A DNA stretch of 44,931 bases from Carboxydothermus pertinax. GTDB taxonomy: Bacteria > Bacillota > Z-2901 > Carboxydothermales > Carboxydothermaceae. Below, one piece after another: positions 41,582 through 44,931 of this stretch. The stretch lies in contig NZ_BDJK01000017.1 in NCBI RefSeq assembly GCF_001950255.1, forward strand, positions 1 to 44,931. The letters run 5' to 3'. Numbering within the stretch: the stretch's first letter is position 1; each line of letters starts with the position of its first letter. The translations under genes were made by a program, and so were the position numbers. Under the pieces are notes generated by a model that did not search any database, was not told the origin of the DNA, and worked only from the letters and a program-made list of their open reading frames with translations.

Positions 41582-42583
41582 TTAAATTTCTTCACCCGGT
41601 TTGTAAAGATGAAAGTACCTTTCATTTAATAGTTTTTTCCCACCAGACAGGTCCTTAGCCGCAATCTCGTATAATCCATGATTTTCACGAACAAGTTCAA
41701 CCGATTGCAACAAATCCAGGCATCCTAAAACTTTACTTAAAACCAAAAACGTTTGCTCTTTTATTTCCTCGGGATAGATATTCTGGGAAATTTCATATAA
41801 GTTTGCTTTTTTTAGCTTTTTTACTGCTTCGTAAACTTCAAGGGTTTTTTGAAAATAATGGTTTTTTATTGAGATAATTACCTCTGATAACTCGGAAAAC
41901 TTATCCTGGTGTGCCGGAAAAACCATTTCCACCGCAAGCTCAAACACATTATTTAAACTTTTTAAGAATAGGGGCAAAGTAGGAATTCTCTGCCCCTCCA
42001 CTTGAGCTATAAGGGGATTAGGAAAAATATTTTTTAAGATAAAATCTCCGCTAATAAAATACTTATTTTTTAACTCATAGAGAGCAACATGCCCTAAGGA
42101 ATGTCCCGGGGTATGAATAACTTTAAATTCAAAATCCCCGGTTTTGATAATTTCCTTGGTATGGAGCGGTATAAACCGGACTTCTTGTTTAGAAAACTTT
42201 TTCGCTATTGTATAATTATGCTTGACAACTGCATCGAATAGTTCTTTCGGTAATCCCCATTTAGAAACGATACTCATTACATTCTCTTGTTCTTCATTTA
42301 AAGAATATAACTCTAAAGGGTGTATGCGAATGGGAATATTAGCTTTGTGAGCAAGGTACTGAGCTAAACCAAAGTGGTCCGGGTGAAAATGAGTAACAAT
42401 AATTTCCGACACGTCCCGGATTTCATACCCGTATTTCTTTAAACCTGCTTCTAAAGCCGCGAGAGACTCTTCTGTTGGCGCCCCAGTATCAATTAATGTA
42501 AGTTTTTTATCTTCCACTAAATAAATGTTAACGTCCCCAACCAGATACGGTGTTGGTAAAGTTAATGTTGAAATCCGGGCCAT
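41582..42583 (-). CDS. metallo-beta-lactamase-fold hydrolase
   Basis: About 333 residues. The metal motif THFHPDHFG (HxHxDH) is clear, followed by TPGHSLGH, ISGDFIL and PAHQDK. A C-terminal helical winged-helix-like part follows (about 245-333), as in the LACTB2-like/RNase-Z-related group. Substrate unknown; a thioester or glyoxalase-type hydrolase is possible. ATG at 42583 follows AGAGGTGA. It lies 13 nt after the Fe-S oxidoreductase gene, in the same operon. Confidence 0.85.
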   Translation of the reverse strand: MARISTLTLPTPYLVGDVNIYLVEDKKLTLIDTGAPTEESLAALEAGLKKYGYEIRDVSEIIVTHFHPDHFGLAQYLAHKANIPIRIHPLELYSLNEEQENVMSIVSKWGLPKELFDAVVKHNYTIAKKFSKQEVRFIPLHTKEIIKTGDFEFKVIHTPGHSLGHVALYELKNKYFISGDFILKNIFPNPLIAQVEGQRIPTLPLFLKSLNNVFELAVEMVFPAHQDKFSELSEVIISIKNHYFQKTLEVYEAVKKLKKANLYEISQNIYPEEIKEQTFLVLSKVLGCLDLLQSVELVRENHGLYEIAAKDLSGGKKLLNERYFHLYKPGEEI

Positions 42584-42596
42584 TACTTTCACCTCT

Positions 42597-44642
42597 TTAA
42601 AGCTTCTCAGCCACTAACTCTGCAATATCGTAAACTTTAACTTCCTCGGTCTTATCAAATGCCTTTATCCCATCTTCAAGCATGGTAAGGCAATAGGGGC
42701 AGTTAACCGCAATCCCTTCCGGATTGGTGGCTAATGCCTGGCGGGTACGTTCCACATTAATCCGTTCTCCTAAGGTTTCTTCCATCCACATCCGCCCCCC
42801 ACCGGCGCCGCAGCAAAAACTGGTTTCTTTATTCCTATGCATTTCCGTTAATTGGATTCCTACATTTCTTAATACTTCCCTGGGCTCATTAAATACCCGG
42901 TTATAGCGACCTAGATAGCAGGAGTCGTGATAGGTGAAACGACGGTTATCCTTGCTATTTAGCTTTATCTTATTTTCTGCCAATAATTTAGCTATTAATT
43001 CACTGTGATGGATAACTTCATAATTACCCCCTAATTGCGGGTAATCATTTTTCAGTGTGTTAAAACAGTGTGGACAAGCAGTGATAATTTTCTTTACTTT
43101 GTAGTTATTCATCGTTTCAATGTTTTCCTGAGCAAGCATTTGGTATAAATATTCGTTACCTATCCGGCGGGCCGAATCCCCACAGCATTTTTCTTCGGTT
43201 CCTAATATTGCAAACTTTACTCCCGCAGCCTTTAAAATTTTAACTAAAGCCCGGGATACTTTTTTGTTTCTTTCATCAAAGGAACCGGCACAGCCAACCC
43301 AGTAGAGATATTCTATTTCTTCGGGGTTTTCCATCTCTCCCAGGATTGGCACATCTAAACCTTCCGCCCAGTCCGCTCTATTGGCCCAGCCAACTCCCCA
43401 GGGGTTGCCGTTATTCTCCATATTCCTAAAGGTAAGCTGTACTTCCTGCGGGAAGGAGCTTTCCATTAAGACTAAATTTCTTCTTAGCTCTATTGTTTTA
43501 GGTATGTGTTCTACATATACCGGACATACTTCCTGACACGCCCGGCAGGTGGTACACGACCAGATGGTGTCTTCTGCAATTATTTCCCCAATTAACGCCC
43601 GGGTTACCGCCCCTTCCACTTCACTGGCTGCTGCTTCTTCCCCCAGTCCTTTCCGGGCAAGTTCGGCTTTGGCTTTGGCAATTATTACCGGTGCTTTTTC
43701 GTTTAAGGCTTCCTTTAAGTCCTGGGTCATTTTCTTGGGCGATAAGGGTTTTTTCGTAAGGTAAGCGGGACAGTTGTCCTGACACCGCCCGCAGCGGGTG
43801 CAGCTATCCAAATCCAAAAGCTGTTTTTGGGTAAACTCTTCTACCGTTGCAACGCCAAAAGATTCTATATCTTCAGCTTCCAAATCAATTAAGGGGAAGG
43901 TTTTGGCACTCTGGGGATCCGCCAAAGCCTGGTTGATGGGAGCGGTAAAGAGGTGAATTAGTTTGGAATAAGGTATATAAGCTATAAAGCCAAAGGCTAA
44001 AAGCATGTGCCCCCACCATAAAATAGCATGCCAAAGCCTTAAAGTTCCCTCATTGGCTCCGGCTAACAGTTGGGCTAAAAGATTTCCAAAAGGTGAGTAG
44101 GCCGCCCAGTTGTCCCCGGCAACGGCTATCCGAATTCCTTCAATAAAATAACCGGTAACCAAAATCGTTAAAATTAAAAGTAAAGAAACCAGGTCATCAG
44201 TTTTGTTATCGAGACGATCTGGCTTTATAATATAGCGGCGAATAATTGCCATTAAAATACCAATGATTGCTGCTACTCCTCCGACATCGGCTAAAAAGCT
44301 AAAAAGTAAATAAACGTTGCCGGTAAATACTTTAATCCCAAAGTCCGCTTGTACTGCTACAATTAAGGTAGTTATAAACAAAACGGTAAATCCCCAGAAG
44401 ATGCCAAAATGCATTAATCCGGGATACAGTTCGTTTAAGATTCTTCTCTGCAAAAAGGTCTCTTTTAAAAATCTAGCAAAGTCCCACTTAACACTGGTTT
44501 TTTGCCCTATTTTCCAGTATTGATAACGCTGATACATTCCATAGGCAAAAATTGCTAGAGCTATTAAAAACAACGGATACATTAGAAATTTAGCGGTATG
44601 GTTGATATTCCAGTAAAGCTCCCGTTGTGGAACTCCGTTCAC
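42597..44642 (-). CDS. membrane-bound Fe-S oxidoreductase, ETF:quinone oxidoreductase (EMO) type
   Basis: 681 residues. The N-terminal ~240 residues form a NarI-like heme-b membrane domain with five to six helices and His residues (ALWHAILWWGHMLLAF region). Two [4Fe-4S] motifs follow: CTRCGRCQDNCP (about 280) and CTTCRACQEVCP (about 365). Two CCG domains end the protein (KCCGDSARR with CPHC, and SFCCGAGGGRMW with CPYC), as in HdrD. Next to etfA, this matches the DUF224-type proteins shown in syntrophic bacteria to pass electrons from ETF to menaquinone. GTG start 6 nt after GGGAGGG. Confidence 0.88.
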   Translation of the reverse strand: MNGVPQRELYWNINHTAKFLMYPLFLIALAIFAYGMYQRYQYWKIGQKTSVKWDFARFLKETFLQRRILNELYPGLMHFGIFWGFTVLFITTLIVAVQADFGIKVFTGNVYLLFSFLADVGGVAAIIGILMAIIRRYIIKPDRLDNKTDDLVSLLLILTILVTGYFIEGIRIAVAGDNWAAYSPFGNLLAQLLAGANEGTLRLWHAILWWGHMLLAFGFIAYIPYSKLIHLFTAPINQALADPQSAKTFPLIDLEAEDIESFGVATVEEFTQKQLLDLDSCTRCGRCQDNCPAYLTKKPLSPKKMTQDLKEALNEKAPVIIAKAKAELARKGLGEEAAASEVEGAVTRALIGEIIAEDTIWSCTTCRACQEVCPVYVEHIPKTIELRRNLVLMESSFPQEVQLTFRNMENNGNPWGVGWANRADWAEGLDVPILGEMENPEEIEYLYWVGCAGSFDERNKKVSRALVKILKAAGVKFAILGTEEKCCGDSARRIGNEYLYQMLAQENIETMNNYKVKKIITACPHCFNTLKNDYPQLGGNYEVIHHSELIAKLLAENKIKLNSKDNRRFTYHDSCYLGRYNRVFNEPREVLRNVGIQLTEMHRNKETSFCCGAGGGRMWMEETLGERINVERTRQALATNPEGIAVNCPYCLTMLEDGIKAFDKTEEVKVYDIAELVAEKL

Positions 44643-44692
44643 CCTAATCCCTCCCCATTGTTTGAAAATTCTTCTAATAAAATTTATTAGAG

Positions 44693-44715
44693 AAGGAAGG
44701 CTTAATGCCTTCCTT
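44693..44715 (-). terminator. hairpin after etfA
   Basis: Stem AAGGAAGGC / GCCTTCCTT, 5-nt loop, overlapping the etfA stop. The T tract is poor, so it may be partial or act as an mRNA-stabilising element before the oxidoreductase gene. Confidence 0.5.
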
Positions 44716-44931
44716 TAGGATTTTAAAAGCTTTTTAAATTCTTCGGTTAAAAGGGGAACTATTTCAAATAAATCCCCGACAATGCCGTAGTCGGCAACTT
44801 TAAAGATATTGGCTTCCGGGTCTTTGTTGATGGCTACTATGACCTTGGAGCTGCCCATCCCGGCTAAGTGCTGAATGGCTCCCGATATCCCTACCGCTAT
44901 ATATAAGCTGGGAGATACGGTCTTACCGGTT
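44715..44931 (-). CDS. etfA: electron transfer flavoprotein alpha subunit, C-terminal part
   Basis: Only the last 71 codons are in the window. They contain the FAD-binding signature ([40 protein letters not shown]) and the normal end. EtfAB accepts electrons from acyl-CoA dehydrogenases. The neighbouring membrane oxidoreductase is its likely partner. The 5' part, and presumably etfB, lie beyond the right edge. Confidence 0.95.
   Translation of the reverse strand, partial: TGKTVSPSLYIAVGISGAIQHLAGMGSSKVIVAINKDPEANIFKVADYGIVGDLFEIVPLLTEEFKKLLKS

Noticed and set aside
1-44931. CRISPR array, transposase or rRNA operon
   Set aside because: No regularly spaced repeats, no transposase motifs and no rRNA signatures were seen on either strand.

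Overview
The window looks like the chromosome of a low-to-moderate-GC, endospore-forming, probably thermophilic Firmicute of the class Clostridia. Gene content and order resemble Carboxydothermus-type genomes, but this is an inference from gene families and not a database match. Spore genes (yunB, ytxC, pdaB-like, yhcN-like), a phenylalanyl T-box, an infC-rpmI-rplT operon and a TRAP-type trp leader all fit a Gram-positive host. Most genes lie on the minus strand.

Layout. 1-230: the 5' part of a structured RNA of unidentified class on the minus strand, with its own promoter. 362-2361: yunB and tyrS. 2396-4860: a class A penicillin-binding protein on the plus strand. 4860-13250: a minus-strand repair and RNA-modification block (mutS2, U32 peptidase-like protein, Nif3-like protein, mpg, polX, zapA). 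13284-17167: pheST behind a T-box leader, plus a 31-codon yqzL-like gene. 17162-21317: tsnR/spoU methyltransferase, ktrA, ktrB, rplT, rpmI and infC, where infC starts at AUU behind an attenuator. 21318-23895: thrS and a DUF445 gene. 24066-31745: aroF-trpEGDCFBA, a complete tryptophan operon headed by DAHP synthase and preceded by a textbook TRAP attenuator with eleven triplets. 31762-32642: ytxC with a palindrome at its promoter.

32709-37273 is a 4.5 kb integrated element bounded by 47-bp direct repeats. It is inserted at the anticodon loop of a tRNA-Val(GAC) gene at 37229-37303. It carries an excisionase, a divergent cI/cro-like repressor pair with candidate operators, small ORFs, a membrane-anchored Mrr-type nuclease, a truncated DUF3800 gene fused to an integrase, and several decayed fragments. 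The integrase has lost its N-terminus, has a one-base slip in a ten-A run, and has TAG where the catalytic tyrosine codon should be. The element is therefore probably fixed in place.

37416-44931: a PdaB-like deacetylase, a MATE transporter, a YhcN-like lipoprotein whose ribosome binding site is caught in two interleaved helices, an orphan acetolactate synthase small subunit, a TVP38-family membrane protein, and a DUF1858 / metallo-beta-lactamase / membrane Fe-S oxidoreductase / etfA cluster. The last two genes look like an electron-transfer-flavoprotein to quinone module.

A theme of the window is control by premature termination. Three neighbouring operons use three mechanisms: tRNA sensing for pheST, probable L20 feedback for infC, and TRAP-tryptophan for aroF-trp. 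The best candidates for new biology are the unidentified RNA at the left edge, the interleaved-helix leader of the yhcN-like gene, a PolX that keeps its nuclease but has lost its polymerase site, and the decayed tRNA-Val element.
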